Shown: positions 24,447-34,096, counted from the stretch's first letter. The stretch is 64,000 nt of DNA from Planctomycetota bacterium (GCA_016719295.1 JADKAF010000001.1:6997273-7061272); one strand, 5' to 3'. Numbers and translations: made by a program. Notes: generated from the sequence alone by a model not told the origin.

Positions 24447-24959
24447 ATGCCCGCAACGCGACTTCCTACGGCCCGCGACGTGATGGCGAAGACCATGGTC
24501 AGCCTGCGCCCCGAGCAGAGCCTGGCCGAGGCGATCGCGCTCCTGCGCTCGAAGCAGATCTCGGGCGCGCCCGTGATCGATGCCGCGGGGCAGCTCGTCG
24601 GCATGCTCAGCGAGTACGACTGCCTGCGCGTGCTCGCGTCCGGCGAGTTCTTCGACGAGGACCACGCCGAGGAGCAGACCGTCGGCGCGAACATGACGCG
24701 CGAGATGACGACGGTCGACATCGACGCGGATCTCTACGCGATCGCGCACCTCTTCCTGTCGCGGAGACTGCGGCGCGTGCCGGTCCTCGAGCACGGGCGC
24801 GTGGTGGGCTGCGTCAGCCGTCGCGACGTGCTGCGCGGCGTCGAGAACGTCTGGGAGCAGCGTCGCTCGCAGTCCGAGAAGCCGAAGGTGGCGGGCGGCC
24901 TCTTCCTCTCGGCGACCGAGGCGGACCGCGGTGTGATCGCGGCGCGGCGCGCGGAGTAA
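24447..24959 (+). CDS. CBS-domain pair protein
   Basis: 170 residues with two CBS motifs in tandem. The first covers about residues 8-60 (DVMAKTMVSLRPEQSLAEAI; KQISGAPVIDAAGQLVGMLSEYD), the second about 80-135 (NMTREMTTVDIDADLYAIA; RRLRRVPVLEHGRVVGCVSRRD). CBS pairs bind adenosine nucleotides and act as energy or nucleotide sensors, alone or joined to another protein. The start at 24447 is supported by GGAGG with six bases of spacing; an upstream ATG at 24414 lacks this. The C-terminal 30 residues are charged and lack a second domain. Confidence 0.86.
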   Translation: MPATRLPTARDVMAKTMVSLRPEQSLAEAIALLRSKQISGAPVIDAAGQLVGMLSEYDCLRVLASGEFFDEDHAEEQTVGANMTREMTTVDIDADLYAIAHLFLSRRLRRVPVLEHGRVVGCVSRRDVLRGVENVWEQRRSQSEKPKVAGGLFLSATEADRGVIAARRAE

Positions 24960-25324
24960 GCGTGGCAGGAGGAGAGAGAACGAGTGCCGAGCGCGACCGG
25001 AGGAGGCTCCAAGGCGGCGCCTCGCGGTCGATGGTGCAGCAAGAGCGTTCGATGCGTCGGCGATCGGCGAACGTGCATGCGTCTTCGTGGTCGGCGAGCT
25101 GCGTGACACGCCGATCGAGCCTGCGGATGGAGCACGCGGAGTGCTTCCATCGAGGCCGCTGAACCGCGACGTCGATCCTGCGGCTCGCTGATCTCTCCTG
25201 TTCCTATTCCTACGACGCGCGCAAGCGCTTGCAGACGAACACGGCATCGGGCTCGTGGCCGCGGTGCTGACCCCGCCGCCCTCGAGGCCCTCAAGCGAGG
25301 CTTCGAACCTGCCGCTGAAGAGGT
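24960..25324. other. Intergenic stretch without a recognisable gene
   Basis: 365 bases between the CBS gene and the next start. Short open frames here have no ribosome-binding site or family pattern. No strong hairpin or palindrome was seen; the end of the stretch should hold the promoter of the following secreted protein gene. Confidence 0.5.
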
Positions 25325-27649
25325 ATGCGCTCCGCCGTGATCGCCACCTCGGTCTCGTTCTGCCTCTTGCTCGCGCTCTGGGGCGCGCGGGAAGGGGCGG
25401 CGCCTGCGCCTGCGCCTGCTCCTCTCGAGCGCGAGCCCGATCACGTCCTGCGCGCCGAGGTCCCGTCGCTATCCGCGGTGCAACACCGCGTCCTGCCGTC
25501 GCCCGTCGATCGATCTGCGCAACCTGAGGACGGAGCGCCTACCGAAGTCGCGACTTCAAGTGCCGCGCCGCTGCGTTGCGTCGTTCGCGTCCTCGATGCC
25601 ACCGGTGCGCCCGTCAGCGGGCAGCACGTCGAGCAGGTCGGTCGGTTGGGAGCCGGCCGGTACGTTCTCTCTCGAGGGGTCACCGACGAGCGTGGCGAGC
25701 ACGTCTTCGAGATCGGAGAGCAAGCGCGGCGAATGAGCGTCTCGGGCGCTTGCTTGTTCCACGCCCTGCAGGCGCCGATCGGGTCGGTCCATGAGCGAGC
25801 GTTCGATCTGCAGAATCCTTCGCAGGAAGTCATCCTCTTCGAGCTGAGCCGCGGCGGCATCCTCGAGCTCATCGCGGAGGACGAGCTCGGAGAGGTCTAC
25901 GCCGCCCCGATCTGGATCGAGCTCGCGCTCGTCGATCCTCGCGATTCCAGCTCGGCGGCGCTGGAGTTCCAATCCGGACATCGGCGGCTTCGCTCCGAGA
26001 GCGGCAAGTTCCGTGCGCCGCCGGTGGCGATCGGTCAGCGCTGGAGCTTCTCCGCCGAACCTGTCGATGGCTCGCGCGACCGCGCGACGATCGAGATCGA
26101 GGGGCCGGGCCGGGAAGGAGATGTCGTCGAGGCCCGCCTGCGTCTCGGTGCCGCGCGTCCGATGCTCCGCGCTCGCCTCCTCGATGCGCAGGGTTCACCT
26201 CTGCGCGAGCAGGAAGTCGGTACGCAGCTCGTGGAGGCGGGACGCGACTTCGGACACCAGCGATTGATGACCGATGCGGAAGGCCATGTCGGCCGCTCGT
26301 TGCCTGCAGCCAGCATGCGGGCAGGGGAGATCGAGATCTGGTTCGCGACGCCGATGAAGGCGCCGCGCTGGATGGTTGCGCAGCGCTTGCCGACACCGCT
26401 CGCACCGGGGCCGATCGATCTCGGAGACATCGCGTGCGAGGAGGTGCCGCTCGGAATCGCGGGTCAGGTCGTCGACGGCAAGGGCGCTCCGCTCTCGCAG
26501 GCGCGTATCCATCTTTCGCTGCGGAGCGAGACAGCGAATGGGATGCGCGTACCGTGGACGCAGCAGGTGACGGACGAAGCGGGGCGCTTCGCGCTGCGGG
26601 TTCCGACCTACGGCACACGCCTCGGCATCGACGTGAGCTGCCCGAGCTATCTCTCGGTCGACCTCGAAGGTCTGAAGCGCGCCGCACCCGAGTCGCTCGA
26701 TCTGCGCGTGGTGCTGCGGCGGTCCGGGGCGATCGCCGGACGCGTGCTGCTGGATTCTCCCGAGATGGCCCCCAGCGTGTCGATCCAGCTCGTACCGCAA
26801 GGCCAGCCTTCGAGCTCCGGCATCAGCAGACGACCCGGTAAGGACGGCCGCTTCGAGATCACTCCCGTGCCTCCGGGGCTCTACGAGCTTGCGTTCGGCG
26901 GTCATGCTCCGAGGGTCGAAGAACTCCGTGGCGAGCGCTCGTACGAGATGCCCCGGCTCTTCGTGCTGCGCGATCTGCGAGTGCCCGAGGACGGCGGCTC
27001 ATGTGGGGATGCGCGTCTCGAGAGCATCGACTTGCGAGGCCTCCTCGCTCAGCGTCGCATGCTCGTCCTGCAGCCGGATGGAGTCGCGCTCGCGAGCACG
27101 CGAGTCTGCGTCGCCGTACGAAGCCTGGATGGCGCGCTGCGCTCGATCGTCTGCGAAACGAATGCGCACGGAGCCACGGCGTGGAGCGGCGAGCGCGGAG
27201 CGACGGAGGCGACGCTCACCGTGAAGCGCTTCCGCAGCGTCCGCGTGGATCCGAACGTCGAGGAGCAGACGGTGCGCCTGCAGGATGGTTGGCTCGTCGC
27301 GATCGAGCTGGAAGGTGCGGCACCGCCCTTGCCGGAGGGTTGCGAGCTCCGCGCGTGGCTGCGCTTCGAACGCACTCCAGATCTCTGGCTCCGCAGCGTC
27401 GAAAGCTACCCGCTCCATCTAGGCCCGCTGCGCGATGGTCGCACCGAGTTCCGCGTCCCCGAGCTGACGAGCTATCGTGCAGGCTGGCTGATCTGGGATC
27501 AGCGCGCGCGCGAGCCCGCCTCTGCCGAAGTGGAGCCGCGGGCGAGCGACCGGATCGAGGTGCGCGATCTCGACACCGTTCAAGCCGTCACGCTGGTGGC
27601 GGATCCCGCTGCGGTGCAGGCTGCTTTGCGAACCCTTGGTCGGCGCTGA
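25325..27649 (+). CDS. Large secreted carboxypeptidase-regulatory-like protein
   Basis: 774 residues. An N-terminal hydrophobic segment (VIATSVSFCLLLALWGA) is probably a signal anchor, followed by an Ala/Pro linker. Several segments have the carboxypeptidase-regulatory-like (CarboxypepD_reg) pattern: VRVLDATGAPVSGQHV (about residue 95), LRARLLDAQGSPLREQEV (about 280), GIAGQVVDGKGAPLSQARIHL (about 375) and AIAGRVLLDSPEMAPSVSIQL (about 470). These Ig-like beta-sandwich repeats typically lie outside the cell, bind sugars or other surface ligands, or act as spacers. The protein begins five bases after GAAGAGG. It is followed by a perfect 23-bp hairpin and the convergent boxB gene. Confidence 0.7.
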   Translation: MRSAVIATSVSFCLLLALWGAREGAAPAPAPAPLEREPDHVLRAEVPSLSAVQHRVLPSPVDRSAQPEDGAPTEVATSSAAPLRCVVRVLDATGAPVSGQHVEQVGRLGAGRYVLSRGVTDERGEHVFEIGEQARRMSVSGACLFHALQAPIGSVHERAFDLQNPSQEVILFELSRGGILELIAEDELGEVYAAPIWIELALVDPRDSSSAALEFQSGHRRLRSESGKFRAPPVAIGQRWSFSAEPVDGSRDRATIEIEGPGREGDVVEARLRLGAARPMLRARLLDAQGSPLREQEVGTQLVEAGRDFGHQRLMTDAEGHVGRSLPAASMRAGEIEIWFATPMKAPRWMVAQRLPTPLAPGPIDLGDIACEEVPLGIAGQVVDGKGAPLSQARIHLSLRSETANGMRVPWTQQVTDEAGRFALRVPTYGTRLGIDVSCPSYLSVDLEGLKRAAPESLDLRVVLRRSGAIAGRVLLDSPEMAPSVSIQLVPQGQPSSSGISRRPGKDGRFEITPVPPGLYELAFGGHAPRVEELRGERSYEMPRLFVLRDLRVPEDGGSCGDARLESIDLRGLLAQRRMLVLQPDGVALASTRVCVAVRSLDGALRSIVCETNAHGATAWSGERGATEATLTVKRFRSVRVDPNVEEQTVRLQDGWLVAIELEGAAPPLPEGCELRAWLRFERTPDLWLRSVESYPLHLGPLRDGRTEFRVPELTSYRAGWLIWDQRAREPASAEVEPRASDRIEVRDLDTVQAVTLVADPAAVQAALRTLGRR

Positions 27650-27709
27650 AGGGCGGCGCGGGCTCAGCCCGGCGCATCGAGCGGAGCCCGCGCGCAGGTC
27701 TCACCGGAA

Positions 27710-27759
27710 CGAGCGCGGCCCGCCGCTGCATCGGAAGATGCAGCGGCGGGCCGCGCTCG
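27710..27759. terminator. Perfect 23-bp hairpin, bidirectional terminator candidate
   Basis: Arms at 27710-27732 and 27737-27759 are perfectly complementary around a GGAA loop, forming one of the longest perfect hairpins in the window. It lies between the secreted protein gene (plus) and boxB (minus). No T-tract follows on either strand, so action as a terminator rests on the length of the stem and its position. Confidence 0.6.
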
Positions 27760-27780
27760 CTTCACACCGGAGCCGTCGCC

Positions 27781-29178
27781 CTACTGGACGTAGCTGTACT
27801 CGGCTTCCTTGCCCTTCGGCGGGGCCAGCCAGAAGGCGACCTTGTTCGGACCCGCGGCGCGCTTCATCAGGCCCTTCACGTAGGCGTAGTCGGCCTCGGT
27901 GGGCAGGTTCGCCCGGCGGTGCTTCTCATAGCTCGCCGTGTCGGGGAAGACCTCGCCGCGGACGCCGTAGTGGCGGCCTTCGTAGAAGCTGATCCCGATC
28001 GAGCGGTTGAAGCGGTGATCGGGCAGGTAGAGCTTGGGGATACCGTCCGGGATCTGCTTGTTCCAGACCTCGAGCTACTTCGCGCAGTCCTTGATGTACT
28101 CGTCGCGGAGCAGCTCGTTCATCGCGCGGCGCAGCGAGCCGCGCTTCTCGAAGGGCGTGCCCGCTTCGTACACGTACTCGCCGCCCGAGAGCTTGTGGTC
28201 CTCGTAGCGGCCCGGCTTCGACTCGTCATCGCGGCCCTTCAGGCCGCGGCCCCAGAGGCGCTCGGCGTTGTTCGAGTCCGGCCCGCCGAAGAGGTCGAGC
28301 GAGAGCGAGTACCACTCGTTGATGTACTTCTGCAGGATGTCGAGCGGGATGCCGCCGACCTGCTTCACGTCGCCGTGCGGCGCCGTCTTCATGAGCTCGA
28401 TCGTGCGCTTCACGACGCGCTCGATGCCGTTCTGCCCGAAGGCCATGTGGAAGGCCTCCTCGCGCAGCATGAAGTCGGTCGTGCACGCGAAGGGCTCGAA
28501 CGCGCTCTCGCTCTCGGCGCGGAGCTGGTACTTGCCGTCGCGGTCGGTGAAGGTCGTGAAGCAGAAGACCGCCAGCCAGTCGCGGATCGGGTTGTTGAAG
28601 GCGCCGAGGATGCGGCCCGTGTCCGGGTCGCCCGAGCGGCGCTGGAGCAGCGCGTCCGACTCGTCGCGGCCGTCCTTGCCGAAGTAGCGGATCAGCAGGT
28701 AGACCATCGCCCAGAGGTGGCGGCCTTCCTCCACGTTCACCTGGAAGAGGCCCGCGCGGTCGTGATCGCTGGGCGCGGTGAGGCCCAGGTAGCGCTGCTG
28801 CTCGACGCTCGCGGGCTCGGTGTCGCCCTGCTGCACGATCAGGCGGCGGAGGTCATCGAGGTAGGCGGCGGGGATGTCCTGCCGCTCGGTCCAGAGCGGC
28901 TCGCCCATGTGGTCCCCGTAGGGGATGTGGCGGTAGCTCTTCTGCGGCCCGAGCCAGATGCCCCACGGGTACTCGAGCATCTTCACGTTGCCGCTGTCGA
29001 AGCCCAAGTCCCCGTTCTCGCGCTGCACGGCCCAGCGCAGCGGGATCGGCTCCTCGAGATCGAGGTTCGTCCATTTCCACCAGTCGAGGTAGGACTCGCG
29101 CCAGGCCTCGAAGTGCTCGACCATGCGGGCCGGAAGGTTCTCGATCCCGACGTTGTTGGGGATGGGGGGTCGCGCCAT
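27781..29178 (-). pseudogene. boxB: boxB, benzoyl-CoA 2,3-epoxidase oxygenase subunit, split by in-frame amber codon
   Basis: The first 367 codons match BoxB, the diiron oxygenase that epoxidises benzoyl-CoA in the aerobic box pathway. They include QQGDTEPASVEQQRYLGL, NVEEGRHLWAMVYLL and LREEAFHMAFGQNG; candidate iron ligands are Glu121, Glu151, His154, Asp212, Glu241 and His244. At 28077-28075 there is TAG, and without any frame change the BoxB C-terminus follows for 97 codons (LPDHRFNRSIG; LPTEADYAYVKGLM; ending WLAPPKGKEAEYSYVQ) to a second TAG at 27783-27781. Read-through would give 465 residues, close to the usual BoxB length. It may be a point mutation, a sequencing error, or an undescribed recoding; see findings. 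boxC is 90 bases upstream. Confidence 0.9.
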
Positions 29179-29268
29179 CGCTGGTTCGTCTTCTGCTGGG
29201 GTGGAGGAGGGGGGGCTCGGAGTCGGCCGAGGCCCCGCGTACTGCGTTCGCGGGGCCTCTTCGCTCGA

Positions 29269-30813
29269 TCAGGTGCGAACGGGTGCGAAGTCGTGCACGT
29301 TGCCCCAGTTCTTCAGGGCAACATGCGCGTTCGGGCCGGCGAATACCCAATTCTGCGTAGGGGAGAGGATCGAGAAGATGCGGCTTTCTGTCGTCTGTGG
29401 CCCGGAGAGCTTCACGTTGAGCTTCAGCATCGCCATCGCGTCGGGCGAGGTCGACAGCGTCCGGTTGAAGACGATCTCGAACTCCTCGGCGAAGTCCGGC
29501 GCCTCGAAGCAGCCCGTCACCAGGCCGGCCTCGAAGGCCGCGCGGCCGTCGATCGCCCCGGTCGGTGCGGTCGCGATGCGGCGGTGAGCAAGGCGCGACT
29601 CGCCGACCATCATCGGCAGCGCGCCGTGCGAGAGCGGCCCGAGCTCGAGCTGGGTCGCCGTGGAGACGTAAAGGCGGTCGCAGGCGAGGGCCAGCTCGAG
29701 CAGCGAGCCGTGGAGCCGACCTTGGCCGAAGGAGGCGAGGAAGGTCTTCGGCGTGTTCTCGAGCATCTTCAGCGCGTCGATGCGCGTGTTCAGCACCTCG
29801 CGCAGGAACCAGTTGGTCTTCGCGCCGGCCAGCAGCTTCGCGTCGACGGCGTTCGCCGCGGGCTCGTTGCCCTTGCCGGTCACGACGACGACACCGACCT
29901 CCGCGTACTTCACGCGCAAGAGGTGCAGCGCGTGCTGCAGCTCGCGCCAGAAGCGCAGCTCGTACCAGGCGGCGCCCGCGCCGCGCGGATCGGCGGGGAA
30001 GTCGTAGCTCGGCGGCGGCAGGATCGTCAGCACGGCGCTGCGGCCCTCCAGCGAGACCTCGAGCTTCAGGTGGCGAAAGTCGCTCTCGTCGAGCGCGTCG
30101 AGCTGGATGCCCTGGCGATCCTTCCAGCCGCCCTGCGCGAGCTCGCGCGCGATCGCGTCGACCTTCGCATCGAACTCCGAGCGCGGGAACGAGTCGGTCA
30201 CGAAGCCGAGCTTCACGGCTTCCTTCGCGCGGTAGCCGTCCGTGCGGCTCATGAACTCGTGCGCGACGTCGGGGCGCACGCGCTCCTCGAGCCGCGTGAT
30301 GCCGCCGGTACCCGGCAGCACGGCGAGGAGGCCGACCTCGGGGAGGGCGACGGACGACTTCTTGTCGTCGACGAGGTAGGAGCGATCGCAGGCGAGCACG
30401 AGCTCGTAGCCGCCGCCCACCGCCGAGCCGTCGATCTTCGCGATGTAGTCGCGCTCCTCGTCGTGCTCCATCCGGCAGAGCGTCTCGTTGCAGAGGCGGC
30501 AGAACTCGATCTTCCACCAGTGCGGCGAGGTGTGGAGCATGTCGATGTTCGCGCCGGCGGAGTAGATGCCGGGGATGCCGCTCTGGATCACGACGGCGCG
30601 CACCTCGGGGTGCTCGAAGCGCAGGCGCTCGACGACGTCGTTCAGCTCGCGGTACACGCCGAGGTCGTACGAGTTCTTCTTCAGCGTGTAGTCGTCGGGC
30701 CGCAGGCCCCCTTGCTCCTTCACGCGCAGGGTGAGGGTGGCGATCCCATCGGCGATCTTCAGCTGCAGGTGATCGTAGTTGTCGGCCGCGATGGGGGCGG
30801 TGGCGCAGGGCAT
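29269..30813 (-). CDS. boxC: BoxC, benzoyl-CoA-dihydrodiol lyase
   Basis: 514 residues, a fused pair of enoyl-CoA hydratase/isomerase-like domains. The first contains YDLGVYRELNDVVERLRF, SGIPGIYSAGANIDML (oxyanion-hole type) and DGSAVGGGYELVLACDRSYLV; the second contains VVVVTGKGNEPAANAVDA and LLELALACDRLYVS. BoxC opens the ring epoxide of benzoyl-CoA (formed by BoxB) with two waters, giving an aldehyde and formate. Slightly shorter than the approximately 550 residues usual in betaproteobacteria. It is the first gene of a boxC-boxB pair on the minus strand. No boxA (reductase) or benzoate-CoA ligase lies in this window; they may be elsewhere in the genome. Confidence 0.9.
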   Translation of the reverse strand: MPCATAPIAADNYDHLQLKIADGIATLTLRVKEQGGLRPDDYTLKKNSYDLGVYRELNDVVERLRFEHPEVRAVVIQSGIPGIYSAGANIDMLHTSPHWWKIEFCRLCNETLCRMEHDEERDYIAKIDGSAVGGGYELVLACDRSYLVDDKKSSVALPEVGLLAVLPGTGGITRLEERVRPDVAHEFMSRTDGYRAKEAVKLGFVTDSFPRSEFDAKVDAIARELAQGGWKDRQGIQLDALDESDFRHLKLEVSLEGRSAVLTILPPPSYDFPADPRGAGAAWYELRFWRELQHALHLLRVKYAEVGVVVVTGKGNEPAANAVDAKLLAGAKTNWFLREVLNTRIDALKMLENTPKTFLASFGQGRLHGSLLELALACDRLYVSTATQLELGPLSHGALPMMVGESRLAHRRIATAPTGAIDGRAAFEAGLVTGCFEAPDFAEEFEIVFNRTLSTSPDAMAMLKLNVKLSGPQTTESRIFSILSPTQNWVFAGPNAHVALKNWGNVHDFAPVRT

Positions 30814-30977
30814 GTTCAGGTCCTTCGAGGCAGGTTACGAAGCCTCCGAAGGTACCGGAAAGCGGCCGCTCTCAAAACCCGCGCCGCGAAATCCTCCGGC
30901 GCGGAGGTCAAGCCGCGGGCCGCGGCGGGTCGATGTCGACCGGGGGCTCCTGCCGCGAGCCCCGGGGACGCACCTAC

Positions 30978-31991
30978 ATGAACTCGATCCGCCGCTTCCT
31001 CTTCGCCGCATGCATTGCCTTGCCCGCGAGCGCGCCTGGGCTCGCGGCCCAGACTCCGGCACCCGTACCCGCCGCCAAGCCGGCTCCGGCACGGGACGAG
31101 CCGATCGAGCTCGGGAACGAAGGCACCGTCGGCAAGGCGCCCATCACCCGCGAGAAGCTGAGCACTCTGGTCGACGTGTTGCTCACGAACGACGAGCGCG
31201 TGCGCGGAGTGGTCAAGAACGGCCGCTATGTCGAGATCCCGAGCGGCATCGACTTCGAGCCCGGCGAGCGAGAGAGCTCCGACGCGGGCATTCGCGTGTG
31301 GCACGTCGCCGGCGCGACCTCCTTCGCCTTCATCCCGTACCGCGAGATCCGCTCCTACCGCGTCGTGCGCACGCTCTCCGAGCTGCAGGTGCGCGAGTTC
31401 GCCTCCGCTGCACGCGAGGAAGCGCGGCGGCGCGCCGACGCGGCGCGCGAGGAGGCGATGCGCAAGCTCGCGCAGCGCAAGATGGAGGAGCAGAACGCGG
31501 AGGTCCTGGAGAAGCTCGACGACCTCGCCGCGAAGGAGCGCGCCGGCCAGGAGCGCATCGCGCGCGATCTCGGCTATGTCGAGGTCCTGCAGCGCTTCTC
31601 GCCCGAGCAGGGTTGGACTCCGACGCGGCTCGTCGATATCCGTCGGCGCGTCGCGCTCGACCTCTTCCCCACGGAAGAGGAGAAAGGCTTCATCCTGGCC
31701 TACGACTCCTGGCGTCCGGCGTACGTCTGGTGGACGCAAGAGGGAGTCGCCCGCTACGAGACGCTGGCGCGCGCGGCCTCCGACCTCGCGATCGAGAAGG
31801 CGGCCGCCGGCGATAAGCCTGCCGAGGGCTCGGTCGTGCCGACCGTGCCCACGCCCAAGAGCCCGGCCAAGACGGACGGCGCGAAGAGCGGCGAGGCGCA
31901 GGGCCAGCCTGCGCCCTCGGCCGACCCCGCGAAGGGCGGAGCGACGAAGACCGAGCCCGCGCCGCAGACGACGGGGCCGCGGAAGGCCTGA
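30978..31991 (+). CDS. Secreted protein with coiled coil and Pro/Ala/Lys-rich tail
   Basis: 337 residues. A signal peptide (RRFLFAACIALPASAPGLAA, cut before QTPAPVPA) is followed by a Pro/Ala linker and a beta-rich segment (NGRYVEIPSGIDFEPGE; IRVWHVAGATSFAFIPY). Residues about 140-200 form a charged coiled coil (EEARRRADAAREEAMRKLAQ). A second globular part (PEQGWTPTRLVDIRRR; ILAYDSWRPAYVWWTQEGVA) precedes a disordered Pro/Ala/Lys/Glu-rich tail. No family was recognised. The start MNSIRR at 30978 places the signal peptide correctly; the frame is open further upstream. Confidence 0.65.
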   Translation: MNSIRRFLFAACIALPASAPGLAAQTPAPVPAAKPAPARDEPIELGNEGTVGKAPITREKLSTLVDVLLTNDERVRGVVKNGRYVEIPSGIDFEPGERESSDAGIRVWHVAGATSFAFIPYREIRSYRVVRTLSELQVREFASAAREEARRRADAAREEAMRKLAQRKMEEQNAEVLEKLDDLAAKERAGQERIARDLGYVEVLQRFSPEQGWTPTRLVDIRRRVALDLFPTEEEKGFILAYDSWRPAYVWWTQEGVARYETLARAASDLAIEKAAAGDKPAEGSVVPTVPTPKSPAKTDGAKSGEAQGQPAPSADPAKGGATKTEPAPQTTGPRKA

Positions 31992-32120
31992 GCGCGGCCG
32001 CGCGCGCAGGACGAGACGAGTCGCGCGGAAAGCGCCCGCGGCGAGGCTCGCCACGGGCCGCGCGTGGGATAGCATCCCGCGCTCCTCGCCCGCTCACCTC
32101 GCTCCGTCGACGCTCTGCCC

Positions 32121-34088
32121 ATGCCGAGAATCCGGTCTCACGCCCTCCTCTCCCTCCTCTCGTTCGTCGCGCTCGCGATCTCCTTGCCCGCGCAGCAGCG
32201 CGCCGAGGAGGCCGAGGGGGAAACGCGCTCGCGCGCTTCGAGCTCGCCGCTCCGCCTCCCTGGAGTCCGCCCCGACATCACGATCTTCACGCCGCTCGAG
32301 CTCCCGACGCCGAACGCGCTGCGCACGGCTTCCGGCGCACCGGGTCCGGAGTACTGGCAGCAGGAGGCGCATTACCGCATCGACGTGGCGCTCGATCCCG
32401 CGACGCGCGAAGTCAGCGGCCGCGAGCGCATCACCTATGTGAACCACTCGCCCGATGCGCTCGACTACCTCTGGCTCGGCCTGGAGCAGAACCTCCTGCG
32501 CGCGGACAGCCTCGGCACGCTGATCGGCGCGCAGCGCGGCGTCGGCGGCGAGTCGATCCCCAGCGAGGGCGTGGTGCTCGGGCACGTGCGCGTCGGCGAC
32601 GTGGACGCGCGCTACGCGGTCTACGACACGCAGCTCCGCATCGAGCTCGCGCAGCCGCTGGCGCCGAAGGGCGGCCAGGTCGAGCTCGACCTCGCGTGGC
32701 GCTTCCGCGTGCCCGAGAAGGTGTTCCGGCGCTACGGCACGATCGACACCAAGAAGGGCACGGTGTGGGAGATCGCCCAGTGGTTCCCCGCGATGTGCGT
32801 CTACGACGACGTGCACGGCTGGAACACCTGGCCCTATCTCGGCACGGGCGAGTTCTACACCAACTTCGGCAACTACGAGGTCGCGATCACGGTGCCGCGC
32901 GATCACCTCGTCGTCGCGACCGGCGTGCTGCAGAACGAAGCCGAGGTCTACACGCCGACGCAGCTCGAGCGCCTGAGCCGGGCCAAGCGCTCGGCCGAGA
33001 CGATCGTGATCCGCGGCGCGGACGAGGTCGGGGAGGCGAGCACGCGTCCGAGCGGCGACGGCCCGCTCACCTGGCGCTTCCAGGCGGAGAGCGTGCGCAC
33101 CTTCGCGTGGGCCAGCTCGCCCGCGTTCATCCTCGATGCCGCGGGCCTCGACGATTGCCTGATCCAATCGGCGTACTACGCCGAGGCGGGGCGCTTCTGG
33201 CCGCAGTCGACGCAGATGCTGCGGAAGGCCATCCAGGGCTACAACGAGCGCTGGTTCCGCTATCCCTACCCGGCCGCGACCAATGTCGCCGGCGTCGAGG
33301 GCGGGATGGAATACCCGATGATCATCTTCTGCCGCGGCGGCAATGAGCGCGGCCTCTTCGGCGTCACCACGCACGAGATCGGGCACAACTGGTTCCCGAT
33401 GATCGTGAACACCGACGAGCGACGTCACGCGTGGATGGACGAGGGCTTCAACACCTTCATCAACATCTACTCGGAGGCGGAGTACTTCGGCGAGGAAGCG
33501 AAGCTCGAGAGCGCGGAGGAAGCGCGCCTCTACGCGATCAAGAGCTTGGTGCCGATCGCGACGCCCGCTGATCGCCTCGACATGATGCAGCTCGGCCTCT
33601 TGCAGTATCAGAAGACCGGGCTCGGCCTGCAGATCCTGCGCGAGTACGTGCTCGGAAAGGAGCGCTTCGACTTCGCGTTCCGCACCTACATCCGGCGCTG
33701 GGCGTGGAAGTCGCCGCGGCCCGCGGACTTCTTCCGCACCATGGAGGACGCTTCGGGCGCCGATCTCGCGTGGTTCTGGCGCGGCTGGTTCCTCGAGAAC
33801 GCGACGCTCGATCAAGCCGTCGAGGACGTGACTCAAGCGAGCGATCGGCGCGGCGCGCGCCTGCGCTTCGCGAATCGCTCGCGCATGGTGCTGCCGCTCG
33901 AGTTCACCGTGACCTACGCCGACGGCACGAGCGAGACGCGCAAGATGCCGGTGGAGTCGTGGTTCCGCAGCGATCGCCTCGACGTGCGCCTCGACAAGAA
34001 GGTCGCGGTGCAGTCGGTCGAGATCGACGCGGCGGGCAAGCTCCCCGACGTCGATCGCAAGAACAACACCTGGAAGCGCGACGAGTAG
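32121..34088 (+). CDS. M1-family metallopeptidase, secreted
   Basis: 655 residues with a signal peptide (HALLSLLSFVALAISLPA, cut before QQRAEEAE). The zinc site is HEIGH, with the third ligand Glu exactly 18 residues after the second His (in AWMDEGFNTF), the M1 signature. The exopeptidase motif is GGMEYPM instead of the usual G-A-M-E-N, as in several bacterial M1 proteins that are not classical aminopeptidases N. The N-terminal half has the M1 saddle domain (VSGRERITYVNHSPDALDYLW). It ends 8 bases before lpxK, so the two genes may share a transcript although their functions differ. Confidence 0.9.
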   Translation: MPRIRSHALLSLLSFVALAISLPAQQRAEEAEGETRSRASSSPLRLPGVRPDITIFTPLELPTPNALRTASGAPGPEYWQQEAHYRIDVALDPATREVSGRERITYVNHSPDALDYLWLGLEQNLLRADSLGTLIGAQRGVGGESIPSEGVVLGHVRVGDVDARYAVYDTQLRIELAQPLAPKGGQVELDLAWRFRVPEKVFRRYGTIDTKKGTVWEIAQWFPAMCVYDDVHGWNTWPYLGTGEFYTNFGNYEVAITVPRDHLVVATGVLQNEAEVYTPTQLERLSRAKRSAETIVIRGADEVGEASTRPSGDGPLTWRFQAESVRTFAWASSPAFILDAAGLDDCLIQSAYYAEAGRFWPQSTQMLRKAIQGYNERWFRYPYPAATNVAGVEGGMEYPMIIFCRGGNERGLFGVTTHEIGHNWFPMIVNTDERRHAWMDEGFNTFINIYSEAEYFGEEAKLESAEEARLYAIKSLVPIATPADRLDMMQLGLLQYQKTGLGLQILREYVLGKERFDFAFRTYIRRWAWKSPRPADFFRTMEDASGADLAWFWRGWFLENATLDQAVEDVTQASDRRGARLRFANRSRMVLPLEFTVTYADGTSETRKMPVESWFRSDRLDVRLDKKVAVQSVEIDAAGKLPDVDRKNNTWKRDE

Positions 34089-34096
34089 CGCGCGCG

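Noticed and set aside
24962..25162. Short open frame after the CBS gene
   Set aside because: It has no ribosome-binding site, an Arg/Ser-rich random composition and no family pattern.
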